From Paraphaeosphaeria minitans (taxonomy: Eukaryota > Ascomycota > Dothideomycetes > Pleosporales > Didymosphaeriaceae): a stretch of 64,000 nucleotides of DNA. Positions 33,662 through 45,878 of this stretch are shown piece after piece. Location of the stretch: the NCBI GenBank assembly GCA_015832175.1, contig WJXW01000002.1, positions 4,588,001 to 4,652,000 on the forward strand, written 5' to 3'. The stretch's first letter is position 1. Each line of letters opens with the position of its first letter. Both the position numbers and the translations under genes were made by a program. The notes beneath the pieces were generated by a model. The model saw only the letters and a list, made by a program, of their open reading frames with translations. It searched no databases and was not told where the DNA came from.

Positions 33662-33896
33662 TGTAGTGTAAAGGTTAGCCTACGATAGAGAATTAGAGAA
33701 ACATAGGGCCGATTAGCTATTGTTTAAGATAGCTAATTAGGGAACAGACAAAGAAAAAGAGCGCCAACTAGACAAGACACAAAGAGACCTAATAGACAAT
33801 TAGAGTAGTTAGATTTGTATAATAGATTTTAGATAGAATAACTTAACTTATTCTTTTATATTCCTTACTTAAGGTAAACGCACCTACAACACTATA
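33662..33896 (+). repeat. 5' LTR of element C
   Basis: 235 bp, TGTAGTGT to ACACTATA, an 8-bp inverted terminus allowing one RIP change. It matches 56658-56892 over its full length. Confidence 0.88.
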
Positions 33897-33979
33897 TTTT
33901 TAGTAAGGGACATAGGGCTGCTTTTAAAAGGATGTAGAGAGGTATAGCGACAAGTATTTTAAGAACTAATAGAAGCTGT

Positions 33980-34340
33980 TTAGTAGACTTTTAAGTAGCT
34001 GCTAAATAGCTAAGAATAAAGTAATAAGACTAATAGACTTTTAAGTAGCTATTAGGTACATAGATAGACAGACTGTATAGACTTTTAAGTAGTTATTAGT
34101 TGCCTAGATAGATAGATTAATGGACTTTTAAGTAGTTACTAATTACCTAGAAATAAAATAACACACTAATAGACTTTTAAGCAGCTATCTAGTGCTAGTA
34201 TAAACTGTATAGACTTTTAAGTAGTTATTAGTTACCTAGAAACAAAATAACAACAGACTAATAGACATTTAAGCAGCTATTAGGTAGAAAGAGTAATAGA
34301 CTAGAGGACCTTTAAGTAGCCACTAGACTCCTAGAAAGAG
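33980..34340 (+). repeat. Minisatellite in the 5' region of element C
   Basis: Eight diverged copies of a 40-53 bp unit marked by GACTTTTAAGTAG (near 33986, 34036, 34079, 34122, 34171, 34211, 34264, 34306), between the 5' LTR and gag. The core word is conserved although spacers differ. Confidence 0.85.
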
Positions 34341-34379
34341 CGAATACGATAGACTCTAAACAATTCTAGTCTAAGTAAT

Positions 34380-37300
34380 AATAAGTTAGGGACAAAAGGG
34401 GAAGCGAGGTATTAGTAGTAGGATTCTATTAAGTAAGATTATTATCCGTATACCTAAAGCTAAATTGCTAATAGAAAACTAATATAAAAATAAGTAGATA
34501 ACAGAAGAAAAATAGAAAAGAGATAAAATAGATTTATATAAGTTTTATAATAACTCTATTTATTTAACTACCCCTACTAAGAGCAGCACTAGTTAGATAA
34601 GCTAGGGCATTACTAATTACTTTTTAGAAAATATAGATAAAAGAAAATAGTTTAAAGATAGAGGACTAGGAATAGGAGGCTTCTCCTAAAAAAGAAATAT
34701 AGCTTAGTTCACTCTAAGCCTAAATTATAGTAACGCACTAAGCTTTAGTAGTATTAATATTACTACCTTTCTAGAAGACTATAACTTTTAAGTAGAAAAA
34801 GTAGGGTAGAGTAAGGAGCTTAAGAAATAAAAGCTACCTTACTTTTACTTAGGCACCTACTAAAGGAATATTATAAAGCTGCTAGCCTATAGAAGCGCTT
34901 TAGTTAACTAAAAAGACTTTTAGAAAATACTTTGCTCTAAGTACTTATTAATAGACTTAGAGTACTAAAAATTAACTAGAGCCTACCTTAAGAGCTAGCT
35001 TAATAAAGTAAGCTAGTAGCTTATTACACTAAATAACTACTTCTATAAGTTTAATAGCTATACTTAAGCTACTCTTACCTAATTACAAATTGTGTAAATA
35101 GAAGTAGAGACTCTTTTCTTTAGAGGTCTTAGCTAAGATAATAAGACTATAGTTATATATAGAATGCTAATAGAAAGTTGCCTAAGAAGAGGTAATGTAA
35201 ATACCTATTAGGTATAAGAAATGTATAATTTCCTTCACTAGTGCAGAGACTAGGATAAGGCAATTAGGGCTATGTAGTAGGAGGAAAGATAGGTTACTAT
35301 AAATCTAGCTTATTCTAAAGCTACTTTATTAGTAATCCTACTTATCCTACTACCTAGGAAGTTCTTTAAGGTACAGGAGGAAACAAGAATAGAAAGAAAT
35401 AAAAATTATAAAGAAGAAGTAGATATATAAGTCTAAAAGGTTATTGCAAAGATAGAAGGACTTACCTTTACTATAAAAGAATATAAGTAATAGAAGGCTT
35501 CTATACCTACTACTACTAGTCTTATTCTTAATAAGCTAGCTAATAACTAATACACCTTTAATAAGCTTATAGAGCTAACCCTTTATATAGAATATAATAA
35601 TAGGTTATTTAAGAGCTCATATAATTCTATTATAAACCCTAGTGCGGGTACTTAGGTAATTCGCAATTAGGAATATTAAGCCTAGGCTTATAGGACCTAT
35701 AGAGAGATTAGGCACATTATAAAGGACTACCCCTAGCGCTAAGGCCTTATTAAAAGAGGTTAGTACTATAAAATCTTTAACACTAATAACTAGTTTTTTA
35801 ACTTCTACTATAGCCTAAAACACCTTTAGATAGAGAAATTTAGGGGGCCTATACCCTACTCCTAGAGAGATATACAGCTCTAGTACCTACTTAGGGAGAT
35901 TAAATAGTATTTTAATATTACTAATAAGGATTTAGAGAAGAATTTTAGCTAGGTACTAGACCTAGAAGGTAAAAAAGCCTCTACTAATCTTAAACATAAA
36001 TTAGACTAATCGCATTTTAGGTTAATAAGTAGTAAGTAGGGAGTCTAGAAGCTAGAGATAGAAGTAATAAAAAGGGCTAAAGCCTTCTACGCTACCCTAT
36101 TAGAGGTCTCCTACTTATCTAAAAAAGTTAATATAACTAAGAAAGTAAATACTACTAGGACTAGGGTAGTAGAAAAGAGCTTATAAAAACAATAGAACTA
36201 ACTAAATATTAAAAGGGTTATAAGGGCTAGAGTAAGTAAACTAGTGTTAGTGGCTTAAATAAGAGACCTTTAAGAAAGAAGGGTTAGGATTAATCCCTAG
36301 CTATAGATTAGAGAATTCCACCTAGGATCTCCTCTACTAGTAATTAATAATAATAAATTAGTGCTATAAGTAGTAGTTATAGAAGTAAACTAAAGAGCTT
36401 CTAAACCTACTAAGATAATAAAGAAGAGTATTATCTAAGCTGTACTAGAAGCTAAAGCTACTCGCAGAAAGAAGGGTACTTACATAGTCTCTACTCCTCT
36501 ATTAGATTAAGAGCTAGTTGCACTTATTAACACCCTAAATACTAATTCTATCCTAATAGTAGCACTAACCTAAGAGGTAAGAGGTATTATAGTTAGATTA
36601 ATATTTTTTTAAGATAAACTATATTTAAAGACCCAGCAACTACTCTCTAAGAAGGAAAAAAAGCCTAATAACTAATTAAATAGAAGCAAATTAGGAAATA
36701 TCTTTATAGGGACATAATAAAGATAAGTTTTAACAGAAAAACAGAGTTAGGACCACCCTTAAGAACCTACTATCTTGTTAGAAGCAATAATAGAGAAGTT
36801 ACACCCTAGCCTACACTAGATCGCGCAAAGAAACACTACACAGAATACCTAATACAGTATTAGAGAGGTGCAGGATAGATATTAGGAAGAAACTAATAAG
36901 GTTAATCTCTAAAGTCGCACTAAGCTAGAAGAATAGATAGGAGTTTAGAGTATTCTAGTAAAACTCCCTACTTATTTTATTACTATTCTTAGAAGCTACT
37001 ACGAGGTTCTACTTAACTTAGAATTAGAACTAAATATTATAAAGTATACTACTACAAAGGCACTTAATATTATAATCTAGAACTAAGATTAAAGCCACTT
37101 ACTTACTAAAGAACAATTAGGTATAGGAAGAGCTAGTAAAGATTTAAATAAGTATATAGGAACTACTTATAGTGTACTACTTAAAGTTAGGCTAATTACA
37201 ATTCCTACTTATTTTAAGATTATAAGAAATGTTAGGAGGCCTATTATTCAAGGCACCCCCTTTATAATAGCTACTTAGTTAGCTATAGAATTTACCCTAA

Positions 37301-39283
37301 TAGGCTAATGCCTGTGTAGGGTTACCTCTATAGATAGGAAAAGAATAGTCTCTTTCTTTAAGTTAGATACTCTACTACTTTCTAACTATAAAATAAGTAA
37401 TAAGGATTTAGAAAATATGTAAAGGGTGTACTTATAGAGTAAGTACACTCGCTATAGGGTTACCCTATTAGTGCGTACCTTAGTAATAAAGAGGTAGAGG
37501 ATAAAGAAAATAAGTAGGACATTAGTTAAGTAGAATTAATTAGACAATAAGCGTAAGAACGTTAGGTAATAGTAGCTAGGTAATTAGGAACTACTTATAC
37601 TATACACAAGAAGGTAGTAAACAAAGTTTAGCCTATAGATAACCTAAGAGGAGACCGCCTATTAGAAGTAGGGAGATTAGATTAGAGAGAAAGAGCTATT
37701 AAATAATAATAAGCTGTAATAGCTTTTTAAGGACCTTAACTAGATGTATATTTAGAAATGTTTAAATCTAGATATATAGATTTTAGAAGGGGGCACTAAT
37801 TAACACCTAAACGACTAAAGGAGATAAATGTTAGAGACTAGCTAAAACCTATAGAAATTTTACTTATCTATAAGCTAATATTCTATTAGGAGGCAGCTCT
37901 AGCCTAAGAATTTAGTAAGATAATAACTATTAGTAAGGATATTATATCTCTACACTAGATTTAGACTATCTTACATAAAGCCTAGTAGGTAAGAGGCTTT
38001 AACTACCTAAAAAAGCTAGTGCCTATAGTACACTAGATAATTTTAGATTTAATTAACTAAAAAGTCCTTAAAATATACGACAGCTAATATTAAAACCCCT
38101 AGTTCCTAGTACTAAAGAAAGACAAAAGGTACTAATTAATTAATAACGCCTAGTTCTATAACAAGGTTTTAGAAAGAGATGCTAATCTCTTACCCTTAGC
38201 TAATAAGTTTTTAGAGAGGATTAGAGGTAGAGCAATCTACTCTCTGTTTAATCTGTTTTTAGAGTTTAACTAGATATCGCTCTATACAGCCTTAAGAGAT
38301 ATAATAGCTTTCTAAATATCTATAGGCCTTATAAGGCACTGCATACTGCTATAAAATGTAATAAATTCACTAGGAGTTTTCTAGAGAGCTATATTAACAA
38401 TCTTTTAGAGGTATTTCTCTAATACTTTACTCTTTATTAATAATATTACATTAGCAGAACTAAAGTTAACCTATAGGGATAAAGAAGCCCTTCCTAGGGT
38501 ACACTAATTTGTGCTCGAATATATTATACAGCTAGATAGGGTACTTGCTAACCTAGAAAGGGCCTATACTACTATATTAGGAACGAAATCCTTCTAGGGA
38601 GTGAACTAAATAGAAATTGTAGAATATAAGGTATCGCCTAATAGCTAATCGCCCTAAGACAAGAAAGTAATTAAAATTCTATACTAGAAAGAATGCACAA
38701 ATTAAGGAGAAGTCTAATAGTTTATTAGGATTTATAGTTACTATTATTAATAGATTTTCTACTTTTCTATTAAAGTAAAACCTTTGTATATACTTACTAG
38801 GAAAGGCTAAGAATAAAAGTAGGGAGATCTTAAGCGCTAATTAATAAATATCCTAAAAGAGAGTATTACTATTACACTAGTTCTAATAACTCTTAATTAT
38901 AAATTAGGAAGGTAGATCTTTATCTGCGTAGACGTAAGTTTATAAGGAGGAGGAGCCTATATTAAGTAAGTAGGAGAGGATAGGAAGCGCTACCTAGTGC
39001 GGTTTAAAAGTACACTATAGTCTAAAGTAGAATTAAGGTGGCACTTAACTAAGCTTAAATATAAAGTAGTAGTATAGGCACTAAAGAAGTTTGCGCTATA
39101 CCTATATAGGACCTAATTTATTATTAAAACAAATGCGGCTACTTTAATTTCACAGCTTAACTAGTCTTCTACTAACCTCCCTAGATTAGTTATAAACTAA
39201 TAGCTAGTTATAATACTACTATAGGACTTTAAAATTGTCTATAGGCTAGGAAAACATAATATTATTGCTAATAGATTATTAAG
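34380..39283 (+). pseudogene. Degraded gag, protease, reverse transcriptase and RNase H of element C
   Basis: Plus strand. The gag zinc knuckle at 35689-35730 keeps its His, but all three Cys codons are Tyr. The protease active site at 37015-37023 reads N-L-E where D-S-G is expected, and each change is a C-to-T or G-to-A. RT is recognisable from 38103 (FLVLKKDKRY, then LINN after a stop), with the catalytic pair as F-I-N-N at 38433-38444. RNase H follows up to 39283, where A2 is inserted. The LINN signature after the KKDKRY motif marks a Ty3/gypsy group distinct from family A. Confidence 0.82.
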
Positions 39284-39694
39284 TGTTAAATCTAAGAGGG
39301 TAGCTAGTCCTAAAGGGTTAAGGTTGGTTCTTAGGCAGGAGTACTTACAGAAGGTAGAAGGTCTTATTAATATAATAGTATCTTATAAAGTGTAACGAGT
39401 TAACAATTTGGTCTACTAGAATTTAAACAATGGATTAATAAACAGATTAAATATAAGTATAGAGAGCCTATCTTTGCGTTCCTATATACTAAGACTACTC
39501 CGCTGCTTAGTGCCACTAAATAACTAAGCACTTTACGTAACCTACTCTACTACTTAGTGCTACTAAGTAACTAAGCATATTACGTAACCTAATCTAAGTT
39601 ACTTAGCGTCTCTTTATTACATTTATAACTCTATTATCGCCTTATTACACCTTTATAAGCGCCTAAGTCCTACGTTATTATCTAGTATGTAACA
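39284..39694 (-). repeat. 3' LTR of A2
   Basis: 411 bp. After the shared TATA-box word (CTATATACTAAG on plus) it has two tandem ~46-bp units (CTACTTAGTGCCACTAAGTA type) in place of the A1 array. Confidence 0.92.
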
Positions 39695-39731
39695 TTATCC
39701 CCTCCCTTTCTATTCTTTATCCTAAAGAATT

Positions 39732-40256
39732 ATGCCTACTAACTGTAATTCTATAAAGCGTTATTACGGCCTTATCTCTACTATTAAAAACTATAGAGTA
39801 GTTATAGTGTTAAAGTGCTCCTTCTATAAGTTATATTCTTATATTTGCAAAGTCTATGTTAGCTTAAGAAAGTGTAGTAAGTGTTAGAAATAAGGCTTAA
39901 AGTGTAATATAGCTATTACTAAGAATAAGTTCTTGCGGTTAATTGCTAAGAAGAAGAAATTAGAGGCGCAAATATTAAAGGTGTAAAAAAAATAAAATAT
40001 AGTATTTAAAGCCCTACGCGTAGCGCGTATAAAAAAGGATTAGTTATTAAAATAATTAGCGTAGAATAAAAAGCGTACTAGTGAGGTTATTACAGTAAAG
40101 AGTGCTGCGCTAATAGAGTTAGAGTTAGAGTTAGAGGAGAACCTAGCCTATTCTACTTAGCCTACTAGTCCGGCTAAACTTAGCACGTCTATATAGTCTA
40201 TAATAGACAACCTACCTCTAGAGTTCTAAGACAATTCCTTAGCGTTACTATCTTAG
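39732..40256 (+). pseudogene. Antisense accessory ORF of A2 (Cys-rich, coiled-coil), start codon preserved
   Basis: Plus strand, opposite to gag-pol, starting 38 bp inside the 3' LTR. The ATG at 39732 opens MPTNCNSIKRYYG. A Cys-rich part follows (LKCSFYKLYSYICKVY, RKCSKC, GLKCNIA), then a Lys/Leu/Glu-rich segment and an acidic ELELELEE run. The frame is continuous for about 175 codons except for TAG/TAA of the RIP type. Small Cys-plus-coil proteins of this shape occur as hypotheticals in Pleosporales genomes (recalled, not checked). A nucleic-acid binding role is inference. Confidence 0.65.
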
Positions 40257-40262
40257 GTAAGT

Positions 40263-43200
40263 CTATTAATAGAATTCTTTAATCTTTTATTAACAGTTTC
40301 CTAGGTAGTTCTTTAGTTCCTAAGTGTTTTCGCTATATAGGTAACCTTTCCACTTAACAAGGTACGCATTATTATACTAATTATATTCTAGAATTCTTTT
40401 AACCTTAAATTTGTTTTCTTCCTTAGTTTAGTGGTAGAAGGTGGTTTCAACTAGTGTATTAGGGTCTACTAGTTCTAGTAGTAATATATAAAATACTAGG
40501 TGTATCTTTGCATCTAGTGGTAGTTCCAACTTATAGTTTACTAGTGATATTTACTTAGAAATATAAAATAGTCCAACTTTAATATAATCTAGTTTCTTGT
40601 GTTTTTTCTTCTAAGTTTAAAGGTTCTTTATAAGTAAATATGCTTTATCCCCCTTCTTTAGCTAAGGTGCTATTTTTTATTTTTAATTTTAATATAAAAT
40701 TAATTACTGCTAAGCTTTCTTAAAATTCTCTTAGAGTTATTAGTGTATTTTCTTTATATTTTCTACTATATCTATGGCTTCTTTTACTTTAATTATCGTA
40801 GGAAATCGTTAATTAAAGAGATGTAGGTGTCTTCTATAGTTTATATAGAATAGTGTATATCCTAATGCTGCTAATACTTTGTTATTATAGGCTAACTATA
40901 CTATAAGTAGTAATAAAACCTAGTTATTCTTTTAACTATTATAGTAGATGCGTAGGTACGTTTCTATAGTTTAGTTTATACGTTCTGTCTGTCTGTCCGT
41001 TTATAGATAGTAAGCTGTTAATAGCTTTTGTTTTGTTCTAAGTAGGGCTATAAGCGTTATCTAATAATTTAACGTAAAGAGCTTATCTCTGTCACTAATA
41101 ATTATTTTTAGGATTCTGTAGTGTCTAATTAGTCTGTCTAAAATAAGAAAAGTAAGTTCCTTTGCCGTTATTCTTTTAAGACATAGAATAAGCTTAATAT
41201 ACTTAGTTAGTTAGTAGACTATTACTAGTATACTATTGTATTTGATTCCTATTGTTAGATCCTTAAAGTTTAGAATTCCTGTAATAAAATCTATAGCGAT
41301 ATCTTTCTATAGTGCTGTTAGTATTCTAATTGCCTATATCTCTCTATATTTAAGATATGTGCTATGTTTATTTCTTTAGTATTCTGTATATTTATAGATA
41401 TAAGTTATTACCGCTTCCTTAATTCCTTTAAAGGTGTAATTCCTTTAGATAAGTTCTATTATCTTTGTAATACCTAGGTGTCCGTACATAGGGTTATTAT
41501 AGTATTATTAGATAATCTTAGTCTGTAGATGTTTTAGAACTTCTTAGTTAATTACTAAAAGTTAATTTAGTTCTACTATTAGTTCTAGAGATCTATCTCT
41601 AGCTTTGCAAAGAATTGCAGAGAAAGTTTTTACCTTTTCTTTTACTAGATTACTTTGTTAGCTAAGAGCGTCTGCTCTACCATTCTCTTTTCTAGCTATA
41701 TAGATAATTTTAAACTTATACTACCTAGTGGTTTACAACTATCTTTATTATTATAGCGTAAGTTTTTTTATTATTATGAACCTTAGAAGATTTTTATAAT
41801 CTATATAGATTTCTAGCGTTAAGTAACTAAGCGCGTAAATCCTCTAGTGCTTTAAGGCTTTAATAATAGCGTAGAGTTCTTTATTATATACGTTATATTA
41901 TGTTTTGGCGTTATTAAATTTGCATAAGTAATAGGCAATTAGGTGCTATTTGCTATTACGTTCTTATTTAGCGTAGGCGCCTAGCGTAAGATCGCTAGCG
42001 TCTATTTTAAAGCGTAGTGGTTTATTGCTTCTAAAATAGATAAGGATAGGTTCTATAATATATACTATTTTAAGGAGTTAGAATAACATTCTACACTTAT
42101 CTATCTATTTAAAGGGTACATCCTTCTTTTTAAAATTTATTAAAGGTATTATAACCTTTATATAATCTTAGATAAATTGTTAATTAAATCCACAGAATCC
42201 TAAGAATTCTTAGATATTTTTAGCTATCTTTAGTATTAGCTAGTTCTTAATGTATTTAACTTTACTTAGTGCTATCTTAATTCCTTCTATAGTAATAATG
42301 TGTCCTAGGAATTTAAGTTATTTAATATTAAACTTATATTTCTTAAGTTTAATGCAAAGGTATACTTTGTCTAGTGCTTCTAGTACTATTTATACATGCT
42401 TAGTGTGGTCTAATTTGTTTTTGGAAAAGACAAGGATATTATCTATATACATAATAATAAATATGTCTAGATGTTCGTAGAGTATGTTATTAACAAGTGC
42501 TATAAAAGCTACTAGTGCATTTGTAAGTCTAAATAGCGAAACTTTATACTTAAATGGTCTGTAGCGTAATTAAAACGCTGTTTTCTATTCTTTACCTTTT
42601 TTAATTTATATAAGGTGGTAACCATCTCTTAGATCTATTATTATAAATATCTTAGCTTAAGATAATTAATCTCGTAACTCTATAATATTTAGTAGTAGAT
42701 ATTAGTTCTTTATTATTATATTGTTAAGTTATTAGTAGTTAACGCATAGTCTGTCTAATCTATCCTTTTTCTTAATAAATATAAAAGGGCTTACTACTAG
42801 TAACTTTAATAGTTATATATATTCTTTTTTAAGGTTTATCTTAATAAAATTATGTTCTTTAAGGAGTTCTTCTCCTATCTTACTATATAGTGGTCTAAAG
42901 GGTGGCGTCTTCCCTTCTTCTAGGTCTATTATAAGATCCTAGGGTTAATATTCTAGTAGGTTTACTTTTCCTTCCTTTTCTGTAAATATGTGTGTCTATT
43001 TCCTGTACTCTCTTAGTAAGGTAAAGGGTGTGCTATTGTCCTCTTTCTTACACTTCTTAACCTAGTAGTTCCTACTAGCGTTTACTAAGGTGTGCTTTTG
43101 TTTTTTAACTATCTATCGCAGTATTATGTTATTAATAACTCCCTTATCTACTATTATTTTTAGTTAATACATAGGCTTTACTTATAATACATAATTACAG

Positions 43201-45462
43201 CATTTAAATAATATTTTCTTTATACCCTAGTTAATCTGTAGGTTGTGTATTATTAACTAAGGTAATCCTAAGACTAACTTATACTTAGATCCTAGTAAGA
43301 CATCTAAGGTAAGTTCCTCTCTATGTCCTTAGACTATTATTATAGTAGTGACCTCCTAGTATATTTAAGGTGTCTTAGGCATTAGGGATCTATTTGCGAT
43401 ATAGATAATATAAAGTACTTTTTTCTCTAATATTATAAGTCCTACTTATCTTACTATCTAATAAGATATAAAGTTCCTTTCTACTCCTAAGTCTACAAGA
43501 GCTTAAGCCTATATTCCTTTAAGCTATACTAGTAGCTTAATTAATGCTATACTTACTATAGTATTTAATTTAATAAAGGTATTTTCTTATCTAAGTTTAG
43601 GCCTAAAAAAGACATCTATTCTTATAGGTTATAATTAAGTTCTAGTGCCTAGTATACGTTTCTAAGCATCCGCTTCTATTATTATTCTTAAGTATATAGC
43701 TTATATAGATTGTCTTCTTCTTCTTCCTATAAAGATATTCTTCTATTTTTCCTCCCACAGTCTTTACTGTTCCTATATACTAGTTAAATTAGTAGTTCTA
43801 TTATTACTTCTTACGTAGGGCAATTTACAAAGCTATCTAAGTATTTAGCTATATAGTAGTATTTGCAGTCTTAGTTTAGACACATATACTAGTATAGTTA
43901 TATATAGTCTCTATTAATAAGTATATTATAGTATTTATTGCCCTTCGGCGTAAGATAAGGAAAGTATTCTACTTATTATTTATCCTAGAGGTGTTTATTA
44001 TAAGCTACAATAGAGCAGTCTATTTATATCTATCTATAGCGCAGTTTCCTTCTAAGTTATTTCTTATTCTCTTCTTTTTCTACCTTATATTATGCATATA
44101 TTAGTTCCTCGCAATGCGTCCATATATAGAATTAGTATATAGGATTTCAGTGGTCTAGATAGTACTTTAGTACGTAGTCTAACTTCTTATTTTTATAGGG
44201 TTGCATTCCTTTTAGTGCCTAGTAGGGTTCTATATAGTCCTAAATATTTAGTTTATACTTAGGTAATATAGGGTTGTCTTCTTCCCGCCTACTTTATAGG
44301 TAAGGAGTAGGAGATCTTAGTATCTCTTCTACGTCTTCTATATTATAGTATACATTAGAGTTGTCTTCTAGGTCTTTATATAATTATAAGTTAGGTAAAT
44401 CTAATCGCTTACTTTACTCTAGTGTAACGCGTTAGTAACTAAATAGTGTTATAATAACTTCCTATTCTTTATTAGGTTCTTAGTCCTTAATAGTTAGTAT
44501 ATTTAACTTAGTTTAATAGACTTTGCTCTTTAATCTACAGTTCCTAGCTATATAGCCTAGTTTACTATATATAAAGCATTTATAGGTCTTAGTTATTAGT
44601 TATTAACTTCTATTAGAGACGCGTTTATTAGGCTACTTAGGGCCTATCCTTCCTCCTTTTCCTTTGCCTAAGTAGTTAAACTAGACATCTTCTATTAGTT
44701 TATATCTCTAGTAGTTCCTTAGCTATTACTTTTAGACAATTCTAATAGAGTTCTTATAAACCACTTTTGCTAGTTATCTAAAACTTATCGCCCTAGGGTT
44801 TTAGTAAAGCTCCTATTGCAGCGAGAACTATTCTCTATTAATTCTAATAGTTTTTTTATATAGTTCTTTAAGGTTAGTAATTTGCGCACTACTATATAGG
44901 AGTTCCTTATATAGTTTCTATTTAAGTCCTTATTTATATATGTCCTAAAGAGATTTATTATTCTAGTTAAGTTATATAGCGTATCTACAAAACTTAGCTA
45001 TATACTTAGCTACTAATTATTTCTAAGTTATAGTCTAAATCTTTACTTTTGTAATAGAGTTCTTATTAGCAATTCTAAAGAGTTGTTTAAAGCATTTCTT
45101 AAAGTTATTATAATTCTTAATAATATTAACTATATTAGCGTGCTCGTTTGCGTAGTTATTATTATTGTTATTATAGTCTATTCTTAGGTACTTTTTAAAG
45201 TAGGGATAGATCTATAATCCTATATCTCCTTATATATATATTACTACAAAGATAACCTTCTTCTTATCTTTAAGGGGTTTGTCTAAGTTAAAGAAGTAGA
45301 GGTCTAACTAGAGAATCTAGACGTTAGTTTAAGATTGTTTACTAAAGTAGAGATTAGGTTTGTGCGCCTTACTACTATCTTTTATAGGAGTAATCTTAGC
45401 GGCACCTAAAGCTGTAGAAGAGGTAGGAGTTTATAAAGTACTTATATTAAGGGTGTTTAAGA
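40263..45462 (-). pseudogene. Degraded gag-pol of A2
   Basis: Minus strand, same domain order as A1b; RT core near 42440 with YIDN, chromodomain near 40280-40410. The gag end (about 44,840-45,462) is base-for-base the same as in A3. Its tail meets the accessory frame tail to tail at about 40,260. Confidence 0.85.
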
Positions 45463-45873
45463 TGTTAAATTTAAGAGGGTAGCTAGTCCTAAAGGGTTAA
45501 GGTTAGTTCTTAGGCAAGAGTACTTACAGAAAATAGAAGGTCTTATTAATATAATAGTATCTTGTAAAGTGTAATAAGTTAATAATTTAGTCTGCTAGAA
45601 TCTAAACAATAGATTAATAAATAGATTAAACATAAGTATAGAAAGCCTATCCTTGCGTTCCTATATACTAAGGCTACTCTACTACTTAGTGCCACTAAGT
45701 AACTAAGTACCTTACATAACCTACTCTACTACTTAGTGCCGCTAAGTAACTAAGCACATTACGTAAGCTAATCTAAGTTGCTTAGCGTCTCTTTGTTATA
45801 TTTATAACCCTGTCGTCGCCTTATTACACCTTTATAAGCGCCTAAGTCCTACGTTATTATCTGGTACGTAACA
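45463..45873 (-). repeat. 5' LTR of A2
   Basis: 411 bp, ending GTACGTAACA, with the TTAAG duplication directly to its right. It is slightly less AT-shifted at the outer end than the 3' LTR. Confidence 0.92.
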
Positions 45874-45878
45874 TTAAG

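Larger units (their letters stand above)
39284..45873 (-). mobile_element. Chromovirus A2, inserted in the RNase H end of element C
   Basis: 6590 bp with exactly 411-bp LTRs (39284-39694 and 45463-45873), ending TAACA, flanked by TTAAG (39279-39283 and 45874-45878). Gag-pol reads on the minus strand. It shares gag-pol and the first ~212 bp of the LTR with A1 but has its own U3 and its own antisense accessory frame. RIP damage is extensive. Confidence 0.93.

Noticed and set aside
42250..42480. Open plus-strand frames in AT-rich DNA (also 50614-50928 and 54106-54300)
   Set aside because: The first two lie opposite the RT core of A2 and A3 and are its antisense shadow; the third spans an LTR boundary.
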